A DNA stretch of 64,000 nt from Oscillospiraceae bacterium (GCA_015064255.1 SVSP01000001.1:1-64000), one strand, 5' to 3'; counted from the first letter of the stretch, positions 1-8,114 are shown. Notes: generated by a model not told the origin, from the sequence alone. Numbers and translations are program-made.

Positions 1-161
1 GTAAAACGGTGTAACACCGTATAGTGGGATGAAATGAGTTGTTTGCGGAAAACCCTTTATTTAAGGCGGTTTTAGAGCATTTTACTACGTGTTATGAATA
101 AGCAATAACATCTCAAAAAATCTTGCTGTTCAAATTCCAATTTATCGAACAGAACAAAATT

Positions 162-197
162 AACCCCCGACAGATTTTTTTGTAATCTGTCGGGGTT
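162..197. terminator. Terminator-like hairpin near window start
   Basis: A 14-bp inverted repeat (AACCCC(C)GACAGATT and AATCTGTCGGGGTT) surrounds a T-rich loop. Short T-rich runs lie on both sides, so either strand could be terminated. No gene ends close to it inside the window. Bases 1-160 contain stops in all plus frames and no recognisable coding sequence. The stem core CCGACAGA recurs in the terminators at 1911-1949 and 39841-39875. Confidence 0.5.
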
Positions 198-198
198 A

Positions 199-314
199 TT
201 CTTTGCTTTCTGCGTATCAAATTTTCGCGCTATCGGACAGTCGAGGACGCCTGTCCCTACAATACGACATGCTAACTTCCTTATGAGAAGCACCCATTGG
301 GCGAGTTTTTTTGC
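199..314. repeat. Intergenic repeat, copy 1
   Basis: Two blocks of this segment recur downstream of the XRE gene. TTCTTTGCTTTCTGCGTATC (199-218) matches 1702-1721 with two differences, and GGGCGAGTTTTTTTGC (299-314) is identical at 1876-1891. A shared GCTAACTT lies between the blocks in both copies. The interiors otherwise differ in length and sequence. It is probably a diverged interspersed repeat and not coding, although a frame on the minus strand stays open by chance (72-410). Confidence 0.55.
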
Positions 315-322
315 GTATAAAC

Positions 323-448
323 CGACGGGCATAGCCGTCGCTTGCAAGAAATCGCACCCGCAAGGGTGCGATTTTTGCATGAAATCGATGCCGTAGGCAT
401 CGATTGGCAAGAAAACCTCGCCCTTGGCGTACCTGAGATAAAGCAGGT
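323..448. repeat. Cluster of short hairpins
   Basis: Consecutive perfect stem-loops: CGACGG/CCGTCG (323-340), AAATCGCACCC with a GCAA loop and GGGTGCGATTT (349-374), AATCGATGCC/GGCATCGATT (383-405), and a weaker ACCTG/CAGGT (431-448). The density of palindromes without a plausible gene suggests a REP or structured-RNA-like intergenic element. Overlapping open frames on both strands appear to be by-products. Function unknown. Confidence 0.45.
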
Positions 449-506
449 GCTCCGTTCTTTTTACGAACTCAACTATGGGTTGTATCTCAATTCAAAAAAC
501 AAGTTA

Positions 507-535
507 TTGTCTTGGCGGTCGATGTATGCTATAAT
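507..535 (+). promoter_or_regulatory. Sigma-A-type promoter for the XRE regulator
   Basis: TTGTCT (507-512), a 17-bp spacer and TATAAT (530-535), with an extended -10 TG at 527-528. It lies 45 bases before the XRE start codon. Confidence 0.7.
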
Positions 536-579
536 AATATCAGAATCCGGATTCAATAAATTTTTAAGAGGTGATTCTA

Positions 580-1629
580 ATGACCATAGGTGAAAAAATT
601 AAGGAATTACGAAAAAAGAATGATTTGACGCAAGAAAAACTTGCGGATTATCTTTGCGTTTCTTATCAAGCGGTGTCGAAATGGGAGTGCGGATTATCGA
701 GCCCTGACCTGTCATTGATTGGACCTTTGACAAAATTGCTTCGCGTTTCAGCTGATGAATTACTTGGTTTAAGAAATGACGGTATTGATGCGCGCCGAGA
801 AGAACTTGAAAAAGAAGAGCGTGAAACCTGGATAAGCGGTGATCTTGCCAAAAGATACGAGATTGCCTGTACTGCCGTGGCTGAGTATCCCGGAGAAATG
901 AAATATCTTAATTGGCTTGCGTGGTGCGAGGCAATGCGTTCCTTCGATTTCAAGGATGATAAAGAATATATTGCGGAACAAGAAAAGGCTATCAAGCATT
1001 TTGCCACTGTCATAGAAAATACGACTGATGAGAAAATCAAAGCAAGCTCGATACAAGGCATCGTGCAGTATTTATGTATCAGAGGTCGCCGTGATGAAGC
1101 AAAGAAATATGCTGAGCTTTATCCCGAAAATTTGTCAGTAAGCAAAGATCTTGTTCTTTTAGATTGTTTACAGGGCAAAGAAAAAATCATACATTCGCAA
1201 AAGATGCTCGATAGTATGTTAACACACATCCTTAGCCATATTGGCAATTATGATATGCTGGCGTGTGAAGCACAGGAGCAGATACTAAATGCCTTAATTC
1301 CAGATAGAAACTATTTTTATTATAATTGTTTTCTTGCCGATAATTACCGCAGAAGAGCAAGTATCTACACATCGAATGGACAGTATGAAACGGCGATTCA
1401 ATGCCTGCAAAAATCGCTTGAGTACGCAACTGCTTATGATAAATTCATGGAGGAAAACACTACCTATCATTTCACAAGCCCATTCTTCGATCAAGTTGAA
1501 TGTAATACCGACAATATATGCAGAACAGGAACAACCACGCAGGTAGAGGATTTTTATGAATATATAAAACGTAGTCCTTTTGACAAGTTACATGGCAGAG
1601 AAGATTTTCAAAAACATTTTAACATCTAA
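580..1629 (+). CDS. XRE-family HTH transcriptional regulator
   Basis: 349 residues. The N-terminal 60-65 residues form a Cro/CI-type helix-turn-helix: IGEKIKELRKKNDLTQEKLA followed by VSYQAVSKWE, the usual recognition-helix pattern. The remaining ~280 residues are helical, with tetratricopeptide-like stretches (for example YETAIQCLQKSLEYA near the C-terminus), and probably sense a ligand or peptide. ATG 580 is preferred over an in-frame GTG at 571 because AAGAGGTG sits about 7 bases before it. It is monocistronic, with repeat DNA on both sides, so the regulated genes are unknown; an accessory origin is possible. Clear family, unknown target. Confidence 0.85.
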   Translation: MTIGEKIKELRKKNDLTQEKLADYLCVSYQAVSKWECGLSSPDLSLIGPLTKLLRVSADELLGLRNDGIDARREELEKEERETWISGDLAKRYEIACTAVAEYPGEMKYLNWLAWCEAMRSFDFKDDKEYIAEQEKAIKHFATVIENTTDEKIKASSIQGIVQYLCIRGRRDEAKKYAELYPENLSVSKDLVLLDCLQGKEKIIHSQKMLDSMLTHILSHIGNYDMLACEAQEQILNALIPDRNYFYYNCFLADNYRRRASIYTSNGQYETAIQCLQKSLEYATAYDKFMEENTTYHFTSPFFDQVECNTDNICRTGTTTQVEDFYEYIKRSPFDKLHGREDFQKHFNI

Positions 1630-1644
1630 TTGTCGCCCCGCCTC

Positions 1645-1688
1645 TGATATGCACCCCAAAAGTTAGACACTTTTGGAGGTGCATATCA
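1645..1688. repeat. Palindrome resembling IS3-family ends
   Basis: The left arm TGATATGCACCCCAAAAG (1645-1662) and the right arm (1670-1688) are inverted copies differing by one inserted base, separated by TTAGACA. The sequence CACCCCAAAAGTTAGACAC looks like the terminal inverted repeat of IS3-group elements, here as two ends back to back with no transposase. It may be a remnant, or a terminator after the XRE gene. Confidence 0.45.
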
Positions 1689-1701
1689 TCGTGCGGGTCA
1701 T

Positions 1702-1891
1702 TTCTTTGTTTTCTGCATATCAAAAAAGCCTTCTCCTGTGGGAGAAGGGGGACCGCTTTAGCGGTGGATGAGGAGTTAGTTTAAGGTAAGAAACACCTCA
1801 TCCGTCACGCTTCGCGTGCCACCTTCCCCCACTGGGGAAGGCTATTCAAATTTACCGCTAACTTTGCACATCCTCGGGCGAGTTTTTTTGC
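1702..1891. repeat. Intergenic repeat, copy 2
   Basis: This contains the second copies of both blocks seen at 199-314: the TTCTTTGTTTTCTGCATATC block at 1702-1721 and GGGCGAGTTTTTTTGC at 1876-1891. A MITE-like inverted-repeat element (1725-1844) occupies the interior. No coding sequence is supported. Confidence 0.55.
1725..1844. mobile_element. MITE-like inverted-repeat element
   Basis: About 120 bases bounded by AAGCCTTCTCC (start) and GGGGAAGGCT (end), with internal complementary blocks (GGGGGACCGC versus GCCACCTTCCCCC; GGATGAGG versus CCTCATCC). The whole element can fold into one long hairpin. Elements of this look are common between genes in gut Firmicutes, from general knowledge. It has no ORF. 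Confidence 0.55.
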
Positions 1892-1910
1892 ATTATACGA
1901 TAAACACAAT

Positions 1911-1949
1911 AAAACCTCCCGACAGACCTTGAAATCTGTCGGGAGGTTT
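1911..1949 (-). terminator. cysE operon terminator
   Basis: A 15-bp stem (AAACCTCCCGACAGA/TCTGTCGGGAGGTTT). On the minus strand it is followed by TTTTATTGTGTTT. It begins 17 bases after the cysE stop codon. Confidence 0.8.
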
Positions 1950-1965
1950 CTTACATAAGCTCAAA

Positions 1966-2601
1966 TTACTCTTTTGTCTGTTCTTCAAGCTTCTTTTCAA
2001 GCTCGGATATGCGGTGCTGAAGCTTGCAAAGCTCCTGTGCGACGGGGTCGGAAACGTGGATCTGATCGAGATTTTTAACTCGCTCTCCGCCGATACGGAC
2101 CACTCTTGCGGGAACACCGACAGCCGTGCTGTCATTGGGAATATCGGACAGAACTACGGCACCTGCGGCAATTCGAGTATTGTCGCCGATATTTATGGGT
2201 CCGAGGACCTTTGCGCCCGCGCCTACCATAACTCCGTTACCGAGTGTTGGGTGACGCTTTCCTTTGTCTTTACCCGTACCGCCGAGGGTTACACCCTGAT
2301 ATATCGTGCAGTCGTCGCCGATAATTGTCGTTTCTCCGATAACCACGCCTGTTCCGTGGTCAATAAAGAGTCTGCGGCCTATCTGCGCGGCGGGGTGGAT
2401 CTCTATATTTGTCTTTCTCACACAGCGCTGGGACTCCCAACGTGCGAGAAATCGCAGTCCGTGATTATGAAGCCAATGCGCGCGGCGGTAAGAACGTACT
2501 GCCTTGTATCCCGAATAAAGGAACATTATTTCAAAAGCCGAGCGTGCGGCGGGGTCACGGTTTTTTATTGCAGCTATATCTTCTTTTATGGTTTCGAACA
2601 T
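1966..2601 (-). CDS. cysE: Serine O-acetyltransferase
   Basis: 211 residues. Transfers acetyl from acetyl-CoA to L-serine, the first committed step of cysteine synthesis in the cytosol. Left-handed beta-helix hexapeptide repeats occupy the central and C-terminal part, with the family signature DHGTGVVIGET followed by GVTLGGTG and VMVGAGAKVLGPI. The N-terminal helical part is short, as in the compact Gram-positive form, and the tail (ISELEKKLEEQTKE) is coiled-coil-like. GAGGAAG lies before the ATG. It is the last gene of ireB-ribF-S11-like-cysE, 40 bases after the previous stop. No cysK is adjacent. Confidence 0.93.
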   Translation of the reverse strand: MFETIKEDIAAIKNRDPAARSAFEIMFLYSGYKAVRSYRRAHWLHNHGLRFLARWESQRCVRKTNIEIHPAAQIGRRLFIDHGTGVVIGETTIIGDDCTIYQGVTLGGTGKDKGKRHPTLGNGVMVGAGAKVLGPINIGDNTRIAAGAVVLSDIPNDSTAVGVPARVVRIGGERVKNLDQIHVSDPVAQELCKLQHRISELEKKLEEQTKE

Positions 2602-2641
2602 AAATATACTTCCTCTTTGTAGTTTCCTTGTTTTTTTACTT

Positions 2642-4003
2642 TCATTTTATGCCGCGTGCGGCAAGTTTGTTTTTCCTTTGCTGGCGTATTATGGAATTTA
2701 TAAAAATGTAAACGGCAACGCAGGAGACAGTAATAATATAAGCTTTTATTGCTTTTTCGGATGAAAGCTTGGTCCAAACCGACTGTATTGCGGCACTCGT
2801 GGTATTTTCGGTTATATCACACGCGGTTTTCAGCTTACTCTCGGCGATAAGCTCTCCGTTATAATATATAAATATTTCCCCGACTTCTGTGCCCATCGTG
2901 ATGGGTGCGGTGAAATTTTCGACGTTAAGCTTTATTTCAGACGTCACTTTACCGCTTGAATAAGCATCCGAGAGCAGATATTTTGAAATATTGTCGGACG
3001 GTACTACAGGTACCGAGTCGGATTCGCGTCCGTTTATTACAGGCACAGATGCTACGGGAGTCGAGTTGTCGAGAATTTTAAGGAAAGAATAGTTCTTAGA
3101 GCCCCATTTTATAAGCTCCGCCGATATGTCGTAAGAATAAATGAAGTGACTGTCACGCTGTGCGCCGAGAATTACGCATATGTATTCATATCCGTCATAC
3201 GTTGCAGAACGAACGAGAACGTGTCCTCCCTCGGTGGATGAACCCGATATCATTCCGCTTACAGTTGAATCTATATAAGATTTTCCGGTATTGTAATACG
3301 AGCTTATAAGATAATTGCGGTTGTATATAGTGTCATTTATACTCAGCTTTTTTGAGTACGCACCCGAATAGTTCATAAGCGTTTCGTTTGCATAGAATTC
3401 GTAAGCGAGAAGAAAAATATCTTTCGCGGTGGTCTTCATTTTGATATCGTGAAGACCTGTGGGATTTGTAAAGGTACTGCTTGTAAGTCCGAGCGAAATT
3501 GCTTTTTCGTTCATTTTTTCGGCAAACTCGTCGGTACCGCCGCAAAGCGAATAGGCAAGTATTACGGCAGCATCGTTTGCGTTACGCATAAGAAGGGTGC
3601 AGAGAAGGTCTGAATAAGTAACCACGTCTCCTGCGGCAAATCCGTAACGTATTCCCGTGGATCGATATACCATTGTGGAGGTTACGGTGACCTTTTCCGA
3701 AAGGTCATCTATCATATCGTACGCGGTGAGTGCAGTGAGAAGCTTTACCGTTTCCGAAGGAATATCGGGCGTTTCGGGAGAAGCGTCAAAGCTTAAAAGC
3801 TCGGTTTCGGTGGAAAGACAGTAAAGATAAGCACTTTCTACCGTTTCGATATAAAAAGGGTCTTCCATATCGGCTTTGAGAGCAGCTTTGGCTTCTTCGT
3901 ACGATTTTTCTTCATCTGCTGAAGCGGAAAAAGGAATAGATATCAGAAATGAGAATATTATAATAAACGTGAGGAGTGAGGTCACGTATCTTTTTTTGAG
4001 CAT
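2642..4003 (-). CDS. S11 carboxypeptidase-like protein with degenerate active site
   Basis: 453 residues, exported. Signal peptide at about 1-29, an S11 (DacF/PBP5-like) fold at about 50-290, a beta-rich C-terminal domain at about 320-400, and one membrane helix near the C-terminus followed by a basic tail. Family landmarks such as TNPTGLHD and EFAEKMNEKA are clear. All three catalytic motifs are altered: the SxxK serine aligns with Glu84 (PSETVK, Lys87 kept), the SxN motif reads N141-A-N143, and the KTG region reads ISG. This suggests loss of DD-carboxypeptidase activity and a structural or sensory role, by inference. GGAGAG precedes the ATG. It sits between ribF and cysE in an operon. Confidence 0.8.
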   Translation of the reverse strand: MLKKRYVTSLLTFIIIFSFLISIPFSASADEEKSYEEAKAALKADMEDPFYIETVESAYLYCLSTETELLSFDASPETPDIPSETVKLLTALTAYDMIDDLSEKVTVTSTMVYRSTGIRYGFAAGDVVTYSDLLCTLLMRNANDAAVILAYSLCGGTDEFAEKMNEKAISLGLTSSTFTNPTGLHDIKMKTTAKDIFLLAYEFYANETLMNYSGAYSKKLSINDTIYNRNYLISSYYNTGKSYIDSTVSGMISGSSTEGGHVLVRSATYDGYEYICVILGAQRDSHFIYSYDISAELIKWGSKNYSFLKILDNSTPVASVPVINGRESDSVPVVPSDNISKYLLSDAYSSGKVTSEIKLNVENFTAPITMGTEVGEIFIYYNGELIAESKLKTACDITENTTSAAIQSVWTKLSSEKAIKAYIITVSCVAVYIFINSIIRQQRKNKLAARGIK

Positions 4004-4056
4004 TTTACTCTCCGTGCCGGAATTTTTCGGCGAATAATAGTTGTTTTAAAATAAAA

Positions 4057-4968
4057 TCATTGATAGCGGTAAATGTGAAAATCTCGTGCGGCAGAAATAT
4101 CCTCACTTACCGTTTTGTACAGCTCGTCGGGAGAAGAAAATTTTATTTCCTTCCTTCTGAATGCAAGGAAAAATACTTCTGCAAATTCTCCGTAAAGCTC
4201 ACAGCAGACGTCTATAAGGTGATTTTCACAGGTGATCCTGTCGTTTCCGAACGTTGGGCAAACACCGACGTTTGTTATAGCAGGGTAGAAGCTTTCGCCT
4301 ACCTTGCATACGGTAAAATAAACGCCGTTCATAGGGAGGAGCTTGCCTTCGGGAATATCCACGTTGAGCGTAGGGCATCCGAAGGTATGACCGACACCTC
4401 TGCCGTGTATTATATTGCCGCTGACGGTAAACGGACGACCAATTATTTCGTTTGCTTCGGTTATGTTTCCGTTTGAAATAAGCTCGCGTATACACGTAGA
4501 GCTTACACCGTGTATTTCATCTACAACCGTGCAACCTATGCCGTATTTTTCGGTAAGTTCTTTGAGAAGAGACGTGTCGCCGAGTGCATTTTTGCCGAAT
4601 CTGTAATTGTATCCGCATACCGTATGTACACATCTCAGCTTTGATACGAGAATATCACGCACGAATTCCTCGGGTGACAAATTCTTGACCGCTTCAAGAG
4701 AACACAAAAATACACAGTCAACACCGAGCTTTTCAAAAACGGCAAGCTTTTCGTTGGTCGTTGTGATATACGGTTTTTTTAAATCTGAAAAAGTAAAAAC
4801 GGCGGTAAGAATTTTTTTGCCCGCCGTTTTACAGAGCGAGAAAGTGATCTCTTTGGCTTTTCGTATCAACTCGGTGTGAGCAAAGTGCACGCCGTCGAAA
4901 TTTCCGAGAGCAACAGTACATTCAGAAAGATCGGAAAGCTCTGCATCGCAAATATTTTTAATTATCAT
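4057..4968 (-). CDS. ribF: Bifunctional riboflavin kinase/FAD synthetase
   Basis: 303 residues. Phosphorylates riboflavin to FMN and adenylylates FMN to FAD. The N-terminal nucleotidyltransferase domain (about 1-165) shows ALGNFDGVHFAH and later STCIRELI. The C-terminal kinase domain (about 170-300) shows GRGVGHTFGCPTLNVDIP and the NGVYF strand. In the HxxH-type motif the usual GH is AH, a mild variation. No strong ribosome binding site is seen before the ATG. It lies 35 bases after ireB, so translational coupling is plausible. Confidence 0.92.
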   Translation of the reverse strand: MIIKNICDAELSDLSECTVALGNFDGVHFAHTELIRKAKEITFSLCKTAGKKILTAVFTFSDLKKPYITTTNEKLAVFEKLGVDCVFLCSLEAVKNLSPEEFVRDILVSKLRCVHTVCGYNYRFGKNALGDTSLLKELTEKYGIGCTVVDEIHGVSSTCIRELISNGNITEANEIIGRPFTVSGNIIHGRGVGHTFGCPTLNVDIPEGKLLPMNGVYFTVCKVGESFYPAITNVGVCPTFGNDRITCENHLIDVCCELYGEFAEVFFLAFRRKEIKFSSPDELYKTVSEDISAARDFHIYRYQ

Positions 4969-5003
4969 AGTGTCTTGACGTGTTTTATTGGCAGAAAACC
5001 GTA

Positions 5004-5264
5004 TTACTTTCCTCTGAGATAGAAGCGGACAAGAGCATTGAGAAGCTCGTCCCTGTCAAGCTTGCAGATAAGACTGCGCGCGTTGTTGTGGCTTGTGATA
5101 TAGGTGGGGTCTTCGGACAGAATGTAACCCACGATCTGATTAATAGGGTCGTATCCCTTTTCTTTAAGTGCGGAATACACCTGTGAGAGCGTGTGTCTTA
5201 TTTTCAGCTCTTTATCATCCTGTACGGCAAAAGTAATGGTATTTTCCTTTTCGGGTTGCATCAT
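5004..5264 (-). CDS. ireB: IreB-family (UPF0297) regulatory phosphoprotein
   Basis: 86 residues. Small cytosolic protein; in Enterococcus the family member is a substrate of the PASTA kinase IreK and affects cell-envelope stress tolerance. Family hallmarks are visible: an N-terminal T-x-x-F segment, [20 protein letters not shown], and [15 protein letters not shown]. The gene starts with two consecutive ATG codons after AGGGAG. It is the first gene of the minus-strand operon leading to ribF. The usual ruvX neighbour is absent. Confidence 0.9.
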   Translation of the reverse strand: MMQPEKENTITFAVQDDKELKIRHTLSQVYSALKEKGYDPINQIVGYILSEDPTYITSHNNARSLICKLDRDELLNALVRFYLRGK

Positions 5265-5303
5265 AACGTAATTCTCCCTTCAAATAGATATTTATACAAT
5301 TTT

Positions 5304-5332
5304 ATTATACACCATAAGAAAAATATTTTCAA
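5304..5332 (-). promoter_or_regulatory. Sigma-A-type promoter of the ireB operon
   Basis: On the minus strand TTGAAA (complement of 5327-5332), a 17-bp spacer and TATAAT (complement of 5304-5309), about 40 bases before ireB. Confidence 0.75.
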
Positions 5333-5412
5333 GTGGCAATAAAATAAATTTACACTTTTTTGAAGCACTTTATGCAGGGAAAGTGAAAAAATAAAAATCC
5401 AAAGGACCGAAT

Positions 5413-5445
5413 GTGACATAATTTACGGAGAACGTGTAATATAAT
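5413..5445 (+). promoter_or_regulatory. Candidate spoIIGA promoter with long spacer
   Basis: TATAAT at 5440-5445 is clear. The best -35 match, GTGACA (5413-5418, five of six), is 21 bases upstream; at the standard 17-base distance there is no match. The B. subtilis spoIIG promoter is known for a 22-base spacer and activation by Spo0A~P, so this may be the equivalent. No perfect Spo0A box was found (GACCGAA at 5405-5411 is partial). Confidence 0.5.
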
Positions 5446-5484
5446 TTGATTAGCAATAAAACAAGCTCGGGGGGGAAAAGTGCG

Positions 5485-6336
5485 TTGACAATATATGCGG
5501 ATATATTTTTTATAGTCAATCTCTGTATGGATCTGCTCCTTTTTCTTCTTGTTTCGCTTGTTTTACGCTCAGAGAAAAAGTTTTTCGGATTTTTGATAGC
5601 TTCTGCAGTTACGGCATCTTTTCCGATAACACAGCTTATTTTTCCCGGAAATGAACAAATTTCCTTTTTTATCGGACTTTTAGCCGTATTTGCCGCGTGT
5701 ATGATAGCATTCTATAACAGCGGCTTTATAAAAATTTCACTCGCGTTTGCAATATTTTCACTTCTTTCGTCCGTCACATCCGAGGGGCTTCTATCTCTTT
5801 ATAAATATTTTGATAGCGTAGCAGAGCTTCCTGAAATAAAAAGTGGCTCGGGCGGGATAATTCCGCTTGCGATATGCATTTTTTCGCTTATTTTGTCGTG
5901 GATAATTACAAATACAGTAAAAGTCTTCAAAAAGAAGGTCGTACCTTTAAAGACCACGCTCACGGTGTTTTCCGACGGAAGAGGAGTGGAAATGAGTGCA
6001 TACTGCGACAGCGGAAATCTGCTCCGCGAGCCTGTCGGCGGACTTCCCGTGATAATAACGGGAAGACAGCAGATGGAAAATATTATTCCGAAATCGCTGT
6101 ATTCGGTGTTTTTTTCGTCAAAAGGGATAGGCGAGCCTACAATTTCGGATGCAAAGCGAGTGCGGATAATACCGATAATGCCGCTCGGGGCAGGCGGTGC
6201 GCACATACTTTTCGGATATGTGCCCGATAAAATTCTGCTCGGCGGCGAAGAGGTAAGTGCCTGTATAGCACTTGACAGTGTAAACAGCAAATTCGGAGGA
6301 TGCGAGGCACTTCTTCCGAATTCTTTGATAAAATAA
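5485..6336 (+). CDS. spoIIGA: Pro-sigma-E processing aspartic protease SpoIIGA
   Basis: 283 residues. Membrane-embedded protease that cleaves pro-sigma-E in the mother cell during sporulation. About five hydrophobic segments fill residues 1-150 (starting [19 protein letters not shown]). The soluble half carries the aspartic-protease signature [17 protein letters not shown] with its catalytic Asp. The start is taken as TTG 5485, with GGGGGGG about 9 bases before it, because the family begins with this T-(I/V)-Y-x-D segment; upstream in-frame codons from 5446 look unrelated. It is followed by sigE after 37 bases, the conserved arrangement. Confidence 0.93.
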   Translation: MTIYADIFFIVNLCMDLLLFLLVSLVLRSEKKFFGFLIASAVTASFPITQLIFPGNEQISFFIGLLAVFAACMIAFYNSGFIKISLAFAIFSLLSSVTSEGLLSLYKYFDSVAELPEIKSGSGGIIPLAICIFSLILSWIITNTVKVFKKKVVPLKTTLTVFSDGRGVEMSAYCDSGNLLREPVGGLPVIITGRQQMENIIPKSLYSVFFSSKGIGEPTISDAKRVRIIPIMPLGAGGAHILFGYVPDKILLGGEEVSACIALDSVNSKFGGCEALLPNSLIK

Positions 6337-6373
6337 AAGCCTGAAAACAAACGGAAAGGATACAAATCGGTAT

Positions 6374-7084
6374 ATGAAAAAGAATATTATGGATAGCCTG
6401 CTTTATGAGCTTATAAGACGTATCTTCGACTTGAGCAGCGACAGCAGAATATATTACGTAAACGGAACGGACACCCTTCCTCTGCCGCTTACACCTGAGG
6501 AAGAAGCGGAAATACTCTCGCGTATGGACAACGGGGACGATATGCGAAGCGTTTTGGTTGAGAGAAATCTGCGGCTTGTAGTTTACATAGCAAAAAAATT
6601 TGAGAATACCGGTATAGGTATCGAGGATCTTATATCGATAGGTACGATAGGGCTTATAAAGGCGATAAATACTTTTCGTGCGGATAAGAATATAAAGCTT
6701 GCCACGTATGCCTCGCGCTGTATTGAAAACGAAATACTTATGTATCTTCGCAAAACTTCAAAATACGTTGAGGTTTCGATAGATGAGCCGCTGAATGTCG
6801 ATTGGGACGGAAACGAGCTTCTTCTCTCTGACGTTTTAAGCAGCGAGGAGGATACGGTTGGTATAAGTCTTGAAATGGACGAGGAGAAAAAAACGTTGCA
6901 CAGCGCACTCACCTGTCTTTCAAAGCGTGAGCGCGAAATAATAGAGCTGCGCTTTGGACTGCGCGACGGAAGGGAATATACGCAAAAGGACGTTGCGAAT
7001 ATGCTCGGTATATCTCAGTCGTACATATCCCGTCTTGAAAAAAGAAGTATTGCGCGTCTGCGGCGCGAGATAGATAATGCTTGA
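6374..7084 (+). CDS. sigE: RNA polymerase sporulation sigma factor SigE (pro-sigma-E)
   Basis: 236 residues. Directs early mother-cell transcription after engulfment starts. The first ~27 residues form the membrane-associated pro-sequence ([18 protein letters not shown]), followed by YYVNG, near the usual SpoIIGA cleavage region. Region 2 shows [16 protein letters not shown] and [17 protein letters not shown]; region 4 shows [15 protein letters not shown] and an HTH ending [14 protein letters not shown]. The next gene is not sigG, unlike B. subtilis. Probably cotranscribed with spoIIGA. Confidence 0.96.
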   Translation: MKKNIMDSLLYELIRRIFDLSSDSRIYYVNGTDTLPLPLTPEEEAEILSRMDNGDDMRSVLVERNLRLVVYIAKKFENTGIGIEDLISIGTIGLIKAINTFRADKNIKLATYASRCIENEILMYLRKTSKYVEVSIDEPLNVDWDGNELLLSDVLSSEEDTVGISLEMDEEKKTLHSALTCLSKREREIIELRFGLRDGREYTQKDVANMLGISQSYISRLEKRSIARLRREIDNA

Positions 7085-7092
7085 AAAATAAT

Positions 7093-7130
7093 GCGCACCG
7101 ACTTTTTTGTCGGTGCGCTGTGTGTTTTTT
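7093..7130 (+). terminator. sigE terminator
   Basis: GCGCACCGAC/GTCGGTGCGC stem with a T-rich loop, followed by TGTGTGTTTTTT. It also ends just beyond the minus-strand transporter gene and may serve both directions. Confidence 0.8.
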
Positions 7131-7139
7131 AGTGATAAA

Positions 7140-8114
7140 TTAACCGAGAAGCATTATACCTGCGAAAGCGGTAATGATTGCGGCGTAGTGCTTTATGCTG
7201 AGCTTCTCCTTGAGGAAGATTCTGCCCCAAAGAACGGAAAGCGCACAGTAAGCAGAGATGATTACCATACCGACCGTAAAGTCGCTGAACATAACTGCCA
7301 TATAGAATACCTGACCGAGTGTTTCGCAAAGTCCACCGAGGAAAAGATGCTTGTTTCCTGCGAAAATCGTATCCTTCTTCACAAATTTTACCCAAATAAA
7401 TGCGAAAATTGCGAGAACGAAGAAGGTAAGCTCAAATGCGGAGTTTGCGGCGTAGTCGGTTATAATGCCGTTTCCTGCAGAGTCTTCGATAGAGAAGATG
7501 AATTCATCTCCGTACGTACCGAGAGCGTCGATTATAAGATACGCGATGGGGAGCATAAATGCGAGGAAGCTCTTCGCGTATTTGCGGTTTGCTTTTTCCT
7601 GACGTGCCTGACGGATTTCATCATCTTCGCGGCTTTCGACTATACCGAGTCCGAGAATACCGAGAGTTATAAGAACGACACCTACTATTGCAATAGGGGT
7701 AATGTCTTCTTTGGACGTAAGACCGAAAACGATACAAAGAAGGAATGCAAGCGCGCCCGAACAGTTACAGATAGGTGAAGAAATGGAAAGCTCAATGTAG
7801 CGAAGACCGATATATCCGAATACCATGGCGAGAATATAAAGTCCTGCAACGGGGAGATATCTTACAAAATCCATAAGAACGAAGTCTGTATAGAAAAGAC
7901 TTGCTACGAATTTTGGAAGAGCATCAACGCCGACTGTGCTGTCGATTATTTTGCCGCCTATTACGGTAATAAAGAAGTGTATTCCCATAATAAAGCCGAC
8001 TGCAAAAACCACCTTCCAATGGCTATTTTTATCATTCGGACGCGAACCGATCTTGGAGAATATATCAGAGCCACTCCAAAAGAGAAGTGCGAGAAGTGAA
8101 AATATAAAAAACAT
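7140..8114 (-). CDS. EamA/DMT-family transporter
   Basis: 324 residues with about ten predicted hydrophobic helices, the drug/metabolite transporter layout. A cytoplasmic charged loop near the middle (ESREDDEIRQARQEKANRKY) separates two five-helix halves. The C-terminal half holds GGLCETLGQVFYMAVMFSDF and ends in the typical KEKLSIKHYAAIITAFAGI segment. The substrate cannot be inferred. It lies 64 bases downstream of an SGNH hydrolase gene on the same strand and may be cotranscribed with it. Confidence 0.8.
   Translation of the reverse strand: MFFIFSLLALLFWSGSDIFSKIGSRPNDKNSHWKVVFAVGFIMGIHFFITVIGGKIIDSTVGVDALPKFVASLFYTDFVLMDFVRYLPVAGLYILAMVFGYIGLRYIELSISSPICNCSGALAFLLCIVFGLTSKEDITPIAIVGVVLITLGILGLGIVESREDDEIRQARQEKANRKYAKSFLAFMLPIAYLIIDALGTYGDEFIFSIEDSAGNGIITDYAANSAFELTFFVLAIFAFIWVKFVKKDTIFAGNKHLFLGGLCETLGQVFYMAVMFSDFTVGMVIISAYCALSVLWGRIFLKEKLSIKHYAAIITAFAGIMLLG

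Noticed and set aside
72..410. 112-codon open frame on the minus strand at the window start
   Set aside because: It crosses a terminator-like hairpin and several short palindromes, and its composition fits repeat DNA. No ribosome binding site or family similarity.
342..579. Open frame on the plus strand (342-593) overlapping the start of the XRE gene
   Set aside because: It runs through the hairpin cluster and the promoter of the XRE gene and has no ribosome binding site.
7107..7778. 223-codon frame opposite the DMT transporter
   Set aside because: It is the complement of a clear membrane-transporter gene; the Cys/Glu-rich translation has no family character.
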